6,227 bases of DNA, taken from assembly GCA_002390825.1 (NCBI GenBank), contig DGQR01000252.1:1-6227 (forward strand). Direction: 5' to 3'. Shown piece by piece: positions 5,680 to 6,227 of this stretch (position 1 is its first letter; each line of letters begins with the position of its first letter). The notes beneath the pieces are model-generated. The model had not been told where the DNA came from, made no database searches, and worked only from the letters and a program-made list of their open reading frames with translations. The DNA is from Rhodoferax sp. UBA4409. GTDB taxonomy: Bacteria > Pseudomonadota > Gammaproteobacteria > Burkholderiales > Burkholderiaceae_C. Position numbers and translations under genes: made by a program.

Positions 5680-6227
5680 TCACAAACTGCAAGCGTCTAT
5701 CACTTCGCGCACAAGCGCATCAGGTGCACTGCGAAGCGCTGCACGCCCCGGGCCATCGATCACTACAAGGCGGATTTCACCGGCTTCTGATTTTTTGTCA
5801 TGCCGCATCAAGTCAAGATAGACGCCCGCATTGTCTTTGGCATGGAGCAGCGGCGCCTTGACAGGCAGCCCAGCGGCCGCGATCAAGCGCGTCAGTCGAG
5901 CGACAAATGCCGTATCTACCAAGCCCAGACGTTCTGACAAGGTTGCTGCCATGACCATTCCGCATCCGACGGCCTCACCGTGCAACCACTCTCCATACCC
6001 CAAGCCTGCCTCGATGGCATGGCCAAAGGTGTGGCCGAAGTTCAAGATGGCGCGAAGCCCAGACTCTCGCTCGTCTTGGCCCACTACCCAAGCCTTGATT
6101 TCACAACTCCGCTTCACCGCATGCGCCAGTGTGACGCTGTCCAGAGTGACCAAATTCTCGATATTGGCTTCGATCCAATCGAAAAACCCCATGTCAGCGA
6201 TGGGTCCGTATTTGATGACCTCGGCCA
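5680..6227 (-). CDS. aroB: 3-dehydroquinate synthase, C-terminal half (cut by right window edge)
   Basis: The last 182 residues of AroB, which converts DAHP to 3-dehydroquinate in the shikimate pathway using NAD and a divalent metal in the cytoplasm. The fragment opens with AEVIKYG, whose Glu (fragment residue 2) matches the E. coli zinc ligand Glu184. The other two ligands are His65 in NFGHTFGHAIE and His82 in WLHGEAV. The spacings of 63 and 17 residues equal those of E. coli 184/247/264. The reading frame stays open from the window edge, so an internal ATG at 6192 is not the real start. The stop is TGA at 5680-5682. The N-terminal NAD-binding half, and probably aroK upstream, lie outside the window. 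It is the first gene seen of the aroB–dgt–DUF1415–methyltransferase–lipoprotein run. Confidence 0.96.
   Translation of the reverse strand, partial: AEVIKYGPIADMGFFDWIEANIENLVTLDSVTLAHAVKRSCEIKAWVVGQDERESGLRAILNFGHTFGHAIEAGLGYGEWLHGEAVGCGMVMAATLSERLGLVDTAFVARLTRLIAAAGLPVKAPLLHAKDNAGVYLDLMRHDKKSEAGEIRLVVIDGPGRAALRSAPDALVREVIDACSL

Overview
The window reads as ordinary chromosomal DNA from a betaproteobacterium, most likely the Comamonadaceae (Rhodoferax/Polaromonas/Acidovorax-like). This rests on three recognised features: the aroB–dgt–(…)–gltB gene order, the GltB and transposase protein sequences, and short AT-rich intergenic repeats. No lookup was run, so the taxonomy is inference. All supported genes lie on the minus strand, so transcription runs from high to low coordinates.

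Reading in the direction of transcription: aroB (3-dehydroquinate synthase) enters at the right edge with its 5' half missing (5680-6227). A 57-bp gap holding a palindromic repeat leads to dgt (dNTP triphosphohydrolase, 4450-5622). dgt overlaps a DUF1415 gene by 8 bp (3852-4457), which overlaps a Methyltransf_32-type SAM methyltransferase by 4 bp (ATGA; 2941-3855). After 47 bp comes a glycine-zipper outer-membrane lipoprotein (2423-2893). A strong intrinsic terminator (2351-2375) closes this run, so aroB to the lipoprotein looks like one housekeeping transcription unit of loosely related functions.

The left part holds three separately expressed genes. First is a stand-alone metallo-beta-lactamase-fold protein (1560-2336) that keeps all six predicted di-iron ligands of the flavodiiron/ODP family but has no flavodoxin domain. 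Second is an intact REP-associated tyrosine (Y1/HUH) transposase (828-1520). Third is the 5' end of gltB, the glutamate synthase large subunit (1-647), with its own sigma-70-like promoter and a good ribosome binding site. Between the transposase and gltB lies a REP-like inverted-repeat region (720-772) just upstream of the gltB promoter.

The most interesting points are the transposase with its two structured flanks, the isolated di-iron protein whose leader probably contains the upstream terminator hairpin, and the tight coupling of DUF1415 to dgt and a methyltransferase. I see no CRISPR, tRNA, rRNA, phage or clear defence system, and nothing that convincingly forms an entirely new system.
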